From Paenibacillus sp. GP183 (GTDB lineage Bacteria > Bacillota > Bacilli > Paenibacillales > NBRC-103111), in assembly GCF_900104695.1 (NCBI RefSeq), contig NZ_FNSW01000001.1, forward strand, positions 248,001 to 312,000: DNA of 64,000 bases, read 5' to 3'. This document shows positions 16,695 through 25,236 of this stretch, piece after piece; within the stretch, counting starts at the first letter, position 1, and each line of letters opens with the position of its first letter. Under the pieces are notes generated by a model. That model made no database searches. It saw only the letters and a program-made list of their open reading frames with translations, and was not told the origin of the DNA. The position numbers and the translations under genes were made by a program.

Positions 16695-17872
16695 TAAATT
16701 ACACTCCTTTTGGAACAGTTAGAGGTTCCCATGCTTTCTTGAAAGACGGCTGCATAACGTTTGGCAATTTCTCCCCACATCATGGTCTGCCCAAGTGCGA
16801 GTGTGTGGGCTTCCATTTCTTTAACCAGTGAAGGATTCCCAAGCAGCTTGAGTATGCATGCTTCCAAAGAAGAAGAATCACGGAACTCTGCAAGCAAGCC
16901 TCTTCCGCCCGCAAGCATTTCCTCGGCATACCGGTAAGGAGTCGAAACAATAACTCTTCCATAACCGACACCATAGGCTAATGTACCGCTAACGGCTTGA
17001 TCCTTGCCCAAATAGGGGGTCATGTAAATGTCGGACATAATCAGGGATTGAATAACTTCTTCTTGCGTTAACAGTTTATCTACAAATAGAACGTTATCAA
17101 CCAAATCAAGCTCTCCAATAAGCTCCGTCAATTTCTGTCTATAAACTTCGCCAGTTTCATGCTTAACTACTGGGTGTGTCTTTCCCCATATGATATATAA
17201 TGACTCCGGGTGATGATCTACAACTCCACGCATCGCTTCTATGCCGTATTCAATACCCTTGCCAGGACTTAAAAAACCGAAGGTCGAAAGGATCTTCCGG
17301 TCAGCAAATCCGTATTGCTCTTTAAGCTCTGTTCTTGATTTCGTTTCCACATAAGGTACGCCATGATGAATGAACACAACTTTATTAAGATCTATCCCAT
17401 AAATCGAATTCAAATCCATTACGGTAGACTGGGCCATCGTTACAACTTTCAAGCTTAACTCCGCAATTCGATTCATAATGTGGCGCTGTTTAGGGCTGGG
17501 TGTTGTTAATACGGTGTGAAAGACGACAACATAAGGAATGTTCAATCTCTCAACGAAGGGAATCAAATATTCGCCGCTCTCTCCTCCGTAGATCCCGAAT
17601 TCATGCTGAATGACGAGGAGATCAACATTGGAAAGGTTAAGGTTATCGGCTGCTTCCAAATAATCCGATAAATTATTCTGATCGATTTGCATCATAACTT
17701 GCTCCTCATAGTTGTACGTCTCCTTGTTGTTAACCGCAATAATGCGAGGCATGTTAAAGCCCGGTATCTGAATGAATTGTTCCAGTAAATCTTGCGTGAA
17801 TGTGGCAATTCCACATTCTCGTGGGAGACTAGTTCCTAAAAAAACAATATTTCGACTACTGATGGTATTCAT
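16694..17872 (-). CDS. GT4-family glycosyltransferase, probable mannosyltransferase
   Basis: 392-residue GT-B enzyme. N-terminal Rossmann domain begins NIVFLGTSLPRECGIATFTQ (ECGIA motif found in a subgroup of GT4 enzymes), with VIQHEFGIYGGESGEYL and VVFHTVLTTP; the C-terminal domain has STFGFLSPGKGIEYGIEAM and the donor-binding region AVSGTLAYGVGYGRVIVSTP. No signal peptide or span, so cytosolic. Since manC is in the same operon, GDP-mannose is the likely donor. First gene of the minus-strand operon; GGGAGG site before the ATG. Confidence 0.85.
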   Translation of the reverse strand: MNTISSRNIVFLGTSLPRECGIATFTQDLLEQFIQIPGFNMPRIIAVNNKETYNYEEQVMMQIDQNNLSDYLEAADNLNLSNVDLLVIQHEFGIYGGESGEYLIPFVERLNIPYVVVFHTVLTTPSPKQRHIMNRIAELSLKVVTMAQSTVMDLNSIYGIDLNKVVFIHHGVPYVETKSRTELKEQYGFADRKILSTFGFLSPGKGIEYGIEAMRGVVDHHPESLYIIWGKTHPVVKHETGEVYRQKLTELIGELDLVDNVLFVDKLLTQEEVIQSLIMSDIYMTPYLGKDQAVSGTLAYGVGYGRVIVSTPYRYAEEMLAGGRGLLAEFRDSSSLEACILKLLGNPSLVKEMEAHTLALGQTMMWGEIAKRYAAVFQESMGTSNCSKRSVI

Positions 17873-17908
17873 AAGAAAAGCCTCCCATTCAATTTCGTGG
17901 ATAAAAAA

Positions 17909-17934
17909 AGAAAATAAAGAGTACTTTATTTTCT
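17909..17934. promoter_or_regulatory. Perfect 11-bp inverted repeat upstream of the GT4 operon
   Basis: AGAAAATAAAG, 4-base centre, CTTTATTTTCT. It lies 37 bp upstream of the GT4 start, in the divergent region shared with the HTH protein gene. Could be an operator for that HTH protein or a 5'-leader hairpin. Confidence 0.45.
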
Positions 17935-18094
17935 ATCAGAGATCAGCGGCTATTCAATTATCTGTAATTTAATCAATATCTGAAACTTAACCCATTTTGT
18001 GTTTCCCTGTTTATAGCGTACCATGACCATTTTTTCTTGTCAAATCATTGACTCTTCACATGGATCGATATATATTGTTGTAGGAGGTGCTGGA

Positions 18095-18373
18095 ATGTCA
18101 GCCATACGCAGTAACTTAAAAGAAGTCATGGAAAACCATGATCCTAAATTATCTATTCGCAAGCTTGCTAAAGATGTTAACTATCACTTTGATTCCATTC
18201 GTAGAATGTACAAGGATGAGATGGTTCAGTATCCTCGAGACCTGCTTTTAAAGCTATGTACTTATTTTAATGTACAACCTGGGCAGCTAATTGTCATGGA
18301 TGAGATTGAACGAAGTGAAATTATGATATATGAATCGGATGAACAACAGGAGGATCAGAATGACAACTATTAA
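18095..18373 (+). CDS. Small Xre/Cro-type helix-turn-helix protein
   Basis: 92 residues. A Cro/C1-like HTH occupies about residues 5-70 (LSIRKLAKDVNYHFDSIRRMYKD, then LLLKLCTYFNVQPGQLIVMDE), followed by an acidic tail. Start ATG 18095 follows TAGGAGG at 18081-18087. Its end overlaps the DUF1861/MTP gene by 14 bp, so the two are one unit. Likely a local regulator of the mannose locus. Confidence 0.8.
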   Translation: MSAIRSNLKEVMENHDPKLSIRKLAKDVNYHFDSIRRMYKDEMVQYPRDLLLKLCTYFNVQPGQLIVMDEIERSEIMIYESDEQQEDQNDNY

Positions 18374-19301
18374 TACAAAAGCAAAGACCTGTGAACAATT
18401 ACTTGTTAAATTTCATGCTGCTCCTCGAAACACTAAGGTAGAGAAATTAACGTTCTCGGGAGTTGGTAATCGAGATGTTTATAACATAACGGCACCTTTC
18501 ATCTGTGATGGGGAGGAAGTAATCGTGGGAAGAGTTGAGGAACGCGACAGTGAGTTCTCTCAAGTCTTTTTTTTTACGCGAATAAATCAGGTTTGGAGCC
18601 CAAGAGTGCATACTCATACCTATAATTTGCAGGATCCTTGCGTGACCAGCATTAAAGGAGAACTGATATTTGGTGGTGTTGAAATCATAACCGCAGCCGA
18701 AGATCCCAATGTAATTGTTTCTTGGGTTACCCAATTTTATCGGGGACTCCATATCGATGCTTTATGTCATTTCTCTTCGGGTCCCGGTACGATGAAGGAT
18801 ATTCGATTAATTGAGCTGTCTGATGGCAGGATTGGCATTTTTACCCGACCGCAAGGAGTTAGAGGCGGGAGAGGGCAAATTGGGTTCACTATCATCCAAT
18901 CGTTGGAAGAACTTGATGAACAAACCTTCAGCAATGCGGATATTCTTCAAGACCAATTTGTTGTTGAAGAATGGGGAGGCGCCAATGAAGCGCATTTATT
19001 GAAAAATGGTCATGTTGGTGTTCTAGGACATATTGCTTGTTTCGATGATCAACTGAACAAACACTATTATTCCATGGTCTTTTCGATAAATCCTGAAACA
19101 TGCGAGAAAACCCCCATTAAAATCATAGCGGCTAGAAGCGATTTTCCTGACGGACCCGGCAAGCGGCCTGATCTTACAGATGTTATTTTTAGTGGCGGGC
19201 TTGTACGGTTAGACAATGGCAGGGCCGTACTTTCAGTAGGAGTTAGTGACGCTGAAGCTTATAGAATTGAGATTCCAGACCCGTTCATAGAGTATGAATA
19301 A
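18360..19301 (+). CDS. DUF1861/MTP-type protein, candidate mannan phosphorylase/mannosyltransferase
   Basis: 313 residues, five-bladed-propeller-like with repeated beta segments (VYNITAPFICDGEEVIVGRVEER; DPCVTSIKGELIFGGVEI; GTMKDIRLIELSDGRIGIFTRP; WGGANEAHLLKNGHVGVLGH; DVIFSGGLVRLDNGRAVLSVG). I recognise the DUF1861 family, related to GH130 mannoside phosphorylases. As I recall, the Leishmania MTP enzymes that make and phosphorolyse beta-1,2-mannan (mannogen, family GT108) belong to this family. ATG 18360 follows GGAGGATC; an in-frame ATG at 18330 lies deeper in the preceding gene. Divergent neighbours supply GDP-mannose and a GT4 enzyme, supporting a mannan role. Activity in this organism is inferred. 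Confidence 0.75.
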   Translation: MTTINTKAKTCEQLLVKFHAAPRNTKVEKLTFSGVGNRDVYNITAPFICDGEEVIVGRVEERDSEFSQVFFFTRINQVWSPRVHTHTYNLQDPCVTSIKGELIFGGVEIITAAEDPNVIVSWVTQFYRGLHIDALCHFSSGPGTMKDIRLIELSDGRIGIFTRPQGVRGGRGQIGFTIIQSLEELDEQTFSNADILQDQFVVEEWGGANEAHLLKNGHVGVLGHIACFDDQLNKHYYSMVFSINPETCEKTPIKIIAARSDFPDGPGKRPDLTDVIFSGGLVRLDNGRAVLSVGVSDAEAYRIEIPDPFIEYE

Positions 19302-19325
19302 AGGAAGGCTATCGGGCACTTCGAG

Positions 19326-19354
19326 TTGACAAGAAATTATGGTCGTGATAAAAT
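19326..19354 (+). promoter_or_regulatory. SigmaA-type promoter of the L25/Ctc gene
   Basis: TTGACA at 19326-19331, 17-bp spacer, TAAAAT at 19349-19354; near consensus. Expected start about 19361, 41 bp before the ATG. Confidence 0.8.
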
Positions 19355-19377
19355 AAAAGTGACAAGAATTTATGGTC
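19327..19377 (+). repeat. 18-bp direct repeat overlapping the L25 promoter
   Basis: TGACAAGAAATTATGGTC at 19327-19344 recurs with one mismatch at 19360-19377. The start-to-start distance is 33 bp, about three helical turns. One copy covers the -35 and spacer, the other the expected transcription start, a layout expected of a repressor site. Confidence 0.6.
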
Positions 19378-19401
19378 AAAAGGAAGCGGGAACCTATTAT
19401 T

Positions 19402-19983
19402 ATGAGTAAATCCATTCAATTAAGCGAACGTGCCGGCACATCGAAATCCATAAGGAACCAAGGTAGAAAGATGGGGCGTATTCCGGCTGTGTTATATGGG
19501 ATAGGAAAAACCACAGTTTCAGTCGAAGTGAATGAAAAAGAAATGCTTGAAGTGCTGAGAAAAAATCCGCGGGCTATTTTGCAGGCATCTACACCCGCTG
19601 CGGGAATTTTACCGGTAGTCATCCAAAACGTCCAACGAGCGACATTATCGGGTAAGCTGATTCATATCGATTTTCACCATGTGAACATGAGCAAAATCAT
19701 GGATAGCAAGGTTACGATTCATTTCTTCGGTGAGTCGATCGGTGTGAAAGAAGGCGGGATCCTTCAAGTGGAAATGTATGAAGTCGAAGTCCGCTGTATG
19801 CCGGATCATCTGCCGCCTTCCATGGAAGTGAATATAAGCGGGCTTGCAATCGGCGATCAAATTCTCGTTTCCGATCTGGTCTTCCAGGATGGAATCGAAG
19901 TACTGACTGACCCGGCCGCGGTCATGATCCAGATCAAGAACGTTCACGAAGAGGAAGTGCTGGAAGCAGCGACTCCTGCCTGA
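19402..19983 (+). CDS. ctc: Ribosomal protein L25/general stress protein Ctc
   Basis: 193 residues of the two-domain TL5/Ctc form: an N-terminal L25 barrel binding 5S rRNA (IRNQGRKMGRIPAVLYG, then QNVQRATLSGKLIHIDFHHV) and a C-terminal beta domain (VEVRCMPDHLPPSMEVNISGL ... GDQILVSDL). The frame is open from 19372, but ATG 19402 gives the family start MSKSIQLSER. In Bacillus ctc is a SigB-controlled stress gene beside pth; here it is solitary under a SigmaA-like promoter with a direct repeat, which differs from that arrangement and may indicate a second L25 copy. Confidence 0.88.
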   Translation: MSKSIQLSERAGTSKSIRNQGRKMGRIPAVLYGIGKTTVSVEVNEKEMLEVLRKNPRAILQASTPAAGILPVVIQNVQRATLSGKLIHIDFHHVNMSKIMDSKVTIHFFGESIGVKEGGILQVEMYEVEVRCMPDHLPPSMEVNISGLAIGDQILVSDLVFQDGIEVLTDPAAVMIQIKNVHEEEVLEAATPA

Positions 19984-20016
19984 CTCAGGAAAGAGGGGCA
20001 GCATAAACAATTTGAG

Positions 20017-21414
20017 CTATGACCATCGCAGCTTCATGAACTGGTCAAAGTTATGTAGACAGTTTAATAAAAACCGGACGAGAGTGAATTTCACATCTCC
20101 ATTTGTGTTAAATCCACAAACATATCCAACATATGCATTGTCGTATGTAATATAGTACGTATTATCATATTCTGTCCAACCGACCCCTTTTAAATGAACA
20201 TTGATCTCTGTCCCTGCTTTTCCGGAAGTCGGAGAAATTTGAACAATAGAAGGAAGTATACGCAAATAAGCTTGCCCTAACACTTGATCCTGAATCTTTA
20301 AATCAATGCGATGAGGAACTCCGCCAAGGTCATCAGGGATTGGAAATGTATAGTTTAAATTTCCATCTTGATCGGGTGTAGCTTGTCCTAAAATATCCTG
20401 TTGTTCGCCAAAACCTTTTCCAGAAACTCTGCTTCCCACCATTGTATTCCATACTAGACTAATTTTTTGATTGGATGGAAGCCCTATTGCTTGCAAAGTA
20501 ACATTCTCACCTACAATTCCTTCTGCTTTATCTAATTGGACGTCTACTCCTTGTGCATGTTTTAATTCAGGCATCTGTACACCACCATTCGCCGCCGATT
20601 GTGGAACGGCCTCGACTTGAGAAGCAACCGGTCTATCATCGGTCACTTCAAAAGAAAAAGTAGGAACAGGCAGATAGGAGGTAGGAGCTTGCTGATGATT
20701 AATATAAGGCATCCCCATATATCCGTGCCAAATTGTAATTGTGTGTGCACCCACCGGTCCGGCTGCACGGAGTTTGGCGACAGCCTTTCCTTCTGTAGAG
20801 ACCGCTGAAATCAATCCTGTCAGTTTATTATCGTAGGTAAGTTGCCAATTGCTTTCCATTTCTTTTGAACCTAGTCCTTCAGCGATTACGGTTATTTCCG
20901 TGCCTACTGGTCCTGATGTTGGTGTTACGGTAAATGAAGAGTTAACAAAGAAATTAGCCTGTGTCATAGTTTTTTGATTTTGTGTAACAAAAAGAGTACG
21001 GTTACCCCCAAATCCCTCAGGAATAAGGATATCTCCTTCCCACCTCCCATCAGGATCACTTTTGCCCGTTAATAGAGGTTTTATCTTATCTTTATATGAA
21101 GTTTTAATAAATTCATAAATCCCCTTTAATTCATAGTATCCTTTTACCGTCTTCCAATTTAGTTGAACTTCCAGATTAGGTTGAAGGCCTTCAGCTTGAA
21201 AATGAATACTCGAACCGATTTGACCTTTAACAGAGGATAGTTGTAAAGATGCGGGAAATGGGTTCGCTACCTGTGCTGCTTGTTGTGATGACGTTCAGGA
21301 AGCTGGATTCTCCTCTGCATTTATCTGACCGATGCCCGCGAATAAAATCGCTGTAGATACTATTGCAACAAATAATTTCCTACTCAGCGAAGATTGTAGA
21401 GACCAATTTCTCAT
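20017..21414 (-). pseudogene. Secreted IPT/TIG-domain protein, interrupted by a nonsense codon
   Basis: ATG 21414, after GGAGG, starts a signal peptide (MRNWSLQSSLSRKLF...INAEENPAS) that stops at TGA 21297-21295 (codon 40). The same frame continues without further stops through Ig-like beta segments to 20017, including two plexin/IPT-like repeats: TPTSGPVGTEITVIAEGLG and SPTSGKAGTEINVHLKGVGW. The last 20 or so residues (after DVKFTL) do not look like a beta domain, suggesting the 3' end was replaced by unrelated sequence. Only one C-to-T type change separates TGA from an Arg codon. Surface adhesin or glycan-binding role was likely. Confidence 0.7.
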
Positions 21415-21453
21415 TTAAATGCCTCCTGTCGATCTTAATAGACAAACGAAAAG

Positions 21454-21474
21454 TGAGGAGCTATGAGCTCCTCA
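21454..21474. terminator. Short hairpin upstream of the IPT gene
   Basis: TGAGGAGCT-ATG-AGCTCCTCA, 9-bp perfect stem with a 3-base loop; no T-run follows. May be a terminator remnant or a regulatory hairpin. Confidence 0.35.
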
Positions 21475-21617
21475 GTTTATAAAATCTTTCATTGGCGATT
21501 ATCGCAGACTGCTATCAACAATGGTAAATTCATTATTGCTTGGAACCCATTTACTTACGTGCTGGGATGGGTTATCACCCTTGGGATTTTTGAATATTAA
21601 TTTCAGCGATCGTTTTA

Positions 21618-22016
21618 TTGGTAATAGGCCAGCTTATTTGGTTAAACGCCCAAAAATCGTTCCTCGGAACCGCGGCTAAGATTAGCTTAGGTATCGTTCC
21701 AATAGCCATTTTGCTAATGGCGATTGGTCGCTTCAAGCAATCGTTTGGCGGGGATCCTCAACCGACTGTGGCAATCGGGTGGATTTTAACGGCGCTCAGT
21801 ATGCTGGCAGTCAGCTTTGCACTGGGCAACCGATTTGTATTATGGATCCGGGCTTTCATCCTGATATCGGCGATTTGCTTCGGTTTGCTAAGTGAGCAGG
21901 ATTGGCGATCTTGGCTTGCATTGCCTTACGGCATTTGTTGGTCTGTTATGTTTCTTGTACATACCCGAAAACGGGGCGATGCTCGGGTGACATCAAAATC
22001 GTGGCTACACCCGTAG
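21618..22016 (+). CDS. Hypothetical membrane protein, possibly 5'-truncated
   Basis: 132-residue frame with about four hydrophobic spans (ISLGIVPIAILLMAIGRF; VAIGWILTALSMLAVSFAL; FVLWIRAFILISAICFGLL; ALPYGICWSVMFLVH) and a basic tail. Start is TTG 21618 without a good ribosome site. The DNA just upstream, in another frame, encodes an aromatic stretch ending before a stop at 21600, so the 5' part may be frameshifted. No family recognised. Confidence 0.4.
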   Translation: MVIGQLIWLNAQKSFLGTAAKISLGIVPIAILLMAIGRFKQSFGGDPQPTVAIGWILTALSMLAVSFALGNRFVLWIRAFILISAICFGLLSEQDWRSWLALPYGICWSVMFLVHTRKRGDARVTSKSWLHP

Positions 22017-22162
22017 AAGCTTATGTGTCGTTATTTTCAGACGGGGATCAAATCCGCTCGCCGTCAATTGTTGCTGAAACACCGCATATCTACAGGGCTA
22101 CTCCCTGAATTTTGGGGGTGCTTTTCTGTTTATTTGGGACAAGCAGGGGCGTATTGAACTGA

Positions 22163-22588
22163 TTATTCCAGCGTTAAGCTAAAGAGTCCTTCAATAGGCC
22201 TGGCTAAATTCACAGCGACTTCCCCGACACGCTCGATAGCTTCCATCGCTTTCTCTGTTTTGGAGTTAAACTTTAAGTACTCTAAGCCATCATTGCTGAT
22301 CATAAATGATCCATTTCCCTGAATCTTAAAGGATATTTGATTATAATTAGGAAAACTACGCTCATCTTTTGCGACCGGAGCACTAGCGAATAAATACTCC
22401 TTGTTTAACAAATTGACGATAGCATTATATGCAGGATTTGGCTTGCTTGGATAGAGAAAATAAACCTTTGGTATTGCCACTCCATGAGCTGCACAATGTA
22501 AGAACAAATACATGAACTCTTCTACGCTTAAATTGGAAATGTTCTCGTTAAACAGGTTCATTGGGCTTAAACTATCTGTAAGTTTCAT
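22163..22588 (-). CDS. Conserved-looking hypothetical protein
   Basis: 141 residues, soluble; N-terminal helices (NLSVEEFMYLFLHCAAHGVAIPK) then a mixed alpha/beta part. AAGGAG precedes the ATG. No family recognised. It precedes nothing obvious on its strand and lies downstream of the CotB-like gene by about 190 bp. Confidence 0.55.
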   Translation of the reverse strand: MKLTDSLSPMNLFNENISNLSVEEFMYLFLHCAAHGVAIPKVYFLYPSKPNPAYNAIVNLLNKEYLFASAPVAKDERSFPNYNQISFKIQGNGSFMISNDGLEYLKFNSKTEKAMEAIERVGEVAVNLARPIEGLFSLTLE

Positions 22589-22778
22589 TATCTACGCTCC
22601 TTACCATCAAAACGAATTACATTAACGAACGAATGAGCAAACCAATACTCGATGAATGCCATTTGGCTTCATTATTCCCCTATATTTAGTAAATTATGTC
22701 GTACTGTTCCTTATCGCGCTGCAAACACAAGCTGTCCAAGCCCTGGAATCGGGATTTGGACAGCTTGTGAAGGGTGCC

Positions 22779-23438
22779 TTACAGGCAAACATTTTTGATA
22801 TGCTGCTCGAGATAGTAATGTTTGCTCTCATCTGCAGCTACGAGCTCGAGGATATGGTTTTCAATCTTATTCAGGTATCCTACTTTGTTTGAGCGCAATC
22901 CGTCATTGATCGAAATGATGCTGCCTTCCTGAAGCTTTAGCTGCTCTTCGAAGGTCTTCGCTAAAGTCGGCTTGGACTTTTGCGGATCAATGGGTTTGCG
23001 CTTCTGAGAGTAGGGGTTTGCACTGCTTTCAAAAGGGCTGATCCATTTTAAATGAATACTTGGAATCATCACCATTTTATCCAGAGGAGACATAACTACA
23101 AAATAGTCCGATTGGATGTCCACAACATACCCATGCATGATTAGATGATCAGCCAAATAAATCTCGCAAAAAGCCGTTCTTGCATGCTCCAAAATAAGGG
23201 GGAATGAAATTTCTGCACTCTCGCTGATGGAGGAGACCTTTATGACCGACAGATTGGAGTCAAGGATTGGTTGGAGAGTTACATGGCTTACATGATAAAG
23301 CGGGATATAAACATATTTGGATTCCTCAGTTAGCACGAGAATATCCGGTCCAAGATCGACCAATTTTCCAGTATGCATTTTATCCCCAAGAACATCCACA
23401 TCGATCAAATGACCGAGATATTGCTTAAGCAGATCCAT
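22779..23438 (-). CDS. CotB/DUF2642-like protein with repeated Sm-like segments, probable spore coat
   Basis: 219 residues with three related beta segments: GHLIDVDVLGDKMHTGKLVD with YIPLYHVSHV, YLADHLIMHGYVVDIQSDYF with MIPSIHLKWI, and GSIISINDGLRSNKVGYLNK with the end of the protein. The pattern (length, short turn, buried strand, H.I.. segment) resembles the Sm-like repeats of Bacillus CotB. A Ser/Lys/Pro linker separates repeats 2 and 3. Followed upstream on the same strand by the ArsB-like permease, but a 30-bp gap links them only loosely. Spore coat role inferred. Confidence 0.6.
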   Translation of the reverse strand: MDLLKQYLGHLIDVDVLGDKMHTGKLVDLGPDILVLTEESKYVYIPLYHVSHVTLQPILDSNLSVIKVSSISESAEISFPLILEHARTAFCEIYLADHLIMHGYVVDIQSDYFVVMSPLDKMVMIPSIHLKWISPFESSANPYSQKRKPIDPQKSKPTLAKTFEEQLKLQEGSIISINDGLRSNKVGYLNKIENHILELVAADESKHYYLEQHIKNVCL

Positions 23439-23468
23439 ACCTTTGATTCACCTTCCCCTTAGTTACAA

Positions 23469-24848
23469 TTAGTAAATCCATTTGACCCAATAAGCCAGCA
23501 ACAGCAATGTAAGCAGGACGGTAGGCGGTATGCAAATCATGGTAACCTTGACATATTCCTTCCAACTGATTTTCACATTATGCTGTCTAAGGATATGAAG
23601 CCAAATGAGCGAAGCCAGAGTTCCGATCGGTAAAAGCAGTGCACCAATATCACTTCCAATAACGCTTGCCAAGTAAGCAACTTTAAGAGTAAGAGGGTCT
23701 AACGACATATTCGTTAGAGTAAGGGTTCCCAGCATTAAAGCAGGATGATTGTTGAAGAAAATGGACATAACGGACAGGAGGGAGCCCATCCATAAACTGG
23801 TGTTAACTAAACTGCTGGTAACATGAGGTTCAATGAGACTAATCAACCAATTCGTGAATCCAATGTTATTTAGACCGTAGATAATGACATACATGCTAAA
23901 AGCAAATACAAGAATATGCCAAGGCGTTTTCTTCACCATATCGACTGGAGAGATTTTCAGCACGATCCATCTCCAAACCAATAAGATGGATGACCCCAAT
24001 ACAGCTACGATCTCTATCGGAATGCCTAAGTAGGAAGCAATAAAAAGACTGATACGAACGGAAAAAACAAAAAGCAGGACATTCCGCATAAACTTGTTGC
24101 GTTCGGCAGTGGATTTTTCCTGAACGATTTGTGAACTGAGTGGAGGCATTCTCAGAGGATGTTTACCTAAAGGATGTCTACCTGCATTTATATGAGGTGC
24201 TTTTCTTTCAGAAATATCACGCGGTAATGTTTTATAAAAGATTAAGAATAATAGGAGCAAGAGGAATATCAAGCCTAGTGTAGCTGGAACGAACATCATG
24301 AGCGTATGCATATAAAGATCCATGCCCACAATTTTTAGAGCTATCAAATTGACAATATTGCTGACGCCGATCGGAGCACTGGACGCTGTTGCAATTAACG
24401 CACCTGAGAGCAGGTAGGGGATTTTTTCGTGATTTTTAAGACCAAGATGTTCGAGTAAAATGAGCAAAATCGGTGTAGTGATTAGAATGCTGCCATCGTT
24501 GTTAAAGAACAGTGTCATGAGAAAGCAAATGAGGTTAACATACCAGAAAAGCCGGATACCATTACCTTTTGCCCGGGCAGCGAGTCCATCCGCTGCCCAT
24601 TGAAAGAAGCCAAAGCTTTCTAATATAATGGCCATGACGATGGTTGCCATAATCGTTATGGAAGCACTGCTTATCGTTGCGCCTATCTTTCCCAAATCGG
24701 ACAAGGATACGCTTCCGCTGATAAGTACCAAGATGGCGCCAGCTGTTGCAGGAATGGCCTCATTTAAACCATTGGGACGCCAAAGGATCATGACCATAGT
24801 AAACAGAAAGGCAATTATGGTAAGTGGTACCGTTGCGGTCTCAAGCAT
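23469..24848 (-). CDS. ArsB/NhaD-family ion permease
   Basis: 459-residue integral membrane protein with about 11 spans, in the ArsB part of the ion transporter superfamily. Diagnostic stretch FFNNDGSILITTPILLILLE and GALIATASSAPIGVSNIVNLI (paired repeats around short Asn/Ser-rich hairpins), with the second repeat SIFFNNHPALMLGTL and ASVIGSDIGALLLPIGTLASL. Bacterial homologues export arsenite or related oxyanions. No arsR, arsC or arsA is nearby, so the substrate is uncertain. ATG 24848 overlaps none; 7 bp separate it from the small membrane protein gene upstream. Confidence 0.85.
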   Translation of the reverse strand: MLETATVPLTIIAFLFTMVMILWRPNGLNEAIPATAGAILVLISGSVSLSDLGKIGATISSASITIMATIVMAIILESFGFFQWAADGLAARAKGNGIRLFWYVNLICFLMTLFFNNDGSILITTPILLILLEHLGLKNHEKIPYLLSGALIATASSAPIGVSNIVNLIALKIVGMDLYMHTLMMFVPATLGLIFLLLLLFLIFYKTLPRDISERKAPHINAGRHPLGKHPLRMPPLSSQIVQEKSTAERNKFMRNVLLFVFSVRISLFIASYLGIPIEIVAVLGSSILLVWRWIVLKISPVDMVKKTPWHILVFAFSMYVIIYGLNNIGFTNWLISLIEPHVTSSLVNTSLWMGSLLSVMSIFFNNHPALMLGTLTLTNMSLDPLTLKVAYLASVIGSDIGALLLPIGTLASLIWLHILRQHNVKISWKEYVKVTMICIPPTVLLTLLLLAYWVKWIY

Positions 24849-24855
24849 TATAGAG

Positions 24856-25044
24856 TCACTCCTCTTCTGCCTGGAGACTTGAATGTGCCTGATTCTTTGA
24901 GTTTTCGGGTAAGTCGAGACTGCTGAGCTTTAATTCTTGCCTTAATTCCATGACGGCTGGCATTTCATTAATTTCCACTGGAGGTTTGAGCAGGACATAT
25001 AATAGAAACCCGGCGATCAGAATAATAAATACAATAAACAACAT
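24856..25044 (-). CDS. Small single-span membrane protein upstream of the ArsB-like gene
   Basis: 62 residues: one N-terminal span (MLFIVFIILIAGFLLYVLL) followed by an acidic cytosolic tail. A G-rich stretch immediately precedes the ATG. Seven bases before the permease gene, so probably cotranscribed. Function unknown; could assist the permease. Confidence 0.55.
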   Translation of the reverse strand: MLFIVFIILIAGFLLYVLLKPPVEINEMPAVMELRQELKLSSLDLPENSKNQAHSSLQAEEE

Positions 25045-25182
25045 TACCCCCCCATTCTAGTCGGAGACCTGATACAAAAAATGTCTACTCCATATTATGT
25101 AACTTTCATGTACGTGTTCTGGTTGCTTGCCCTTATCCAAAAACAAGGCTTGAGGGGGATGTTGATTCCTGTTTTTTTTCAC

Positions 25183-25204
25183 AAAAAAATCCCCGAAACG
25201 GGGA
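25183..25204 (-). terminator. Rho-independent terminator of the Gly-rich protein gene
   Basis: TCCCCG-AAA-CGGGGA stem; on the minus strand it is followed by seven T. Confidence 0.8.
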
Positions 25205-25236
25205 AAGGTAAATTTCTAAATGCTATTGGAAAATAG

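Noticed and set aside
18048-18076. TTGACT-17-TATATT promoter before the HTH gene
   Set aside because: The expected start would fall inside the ribosome binding site at 18081-18087, so the match may be fortuitous.
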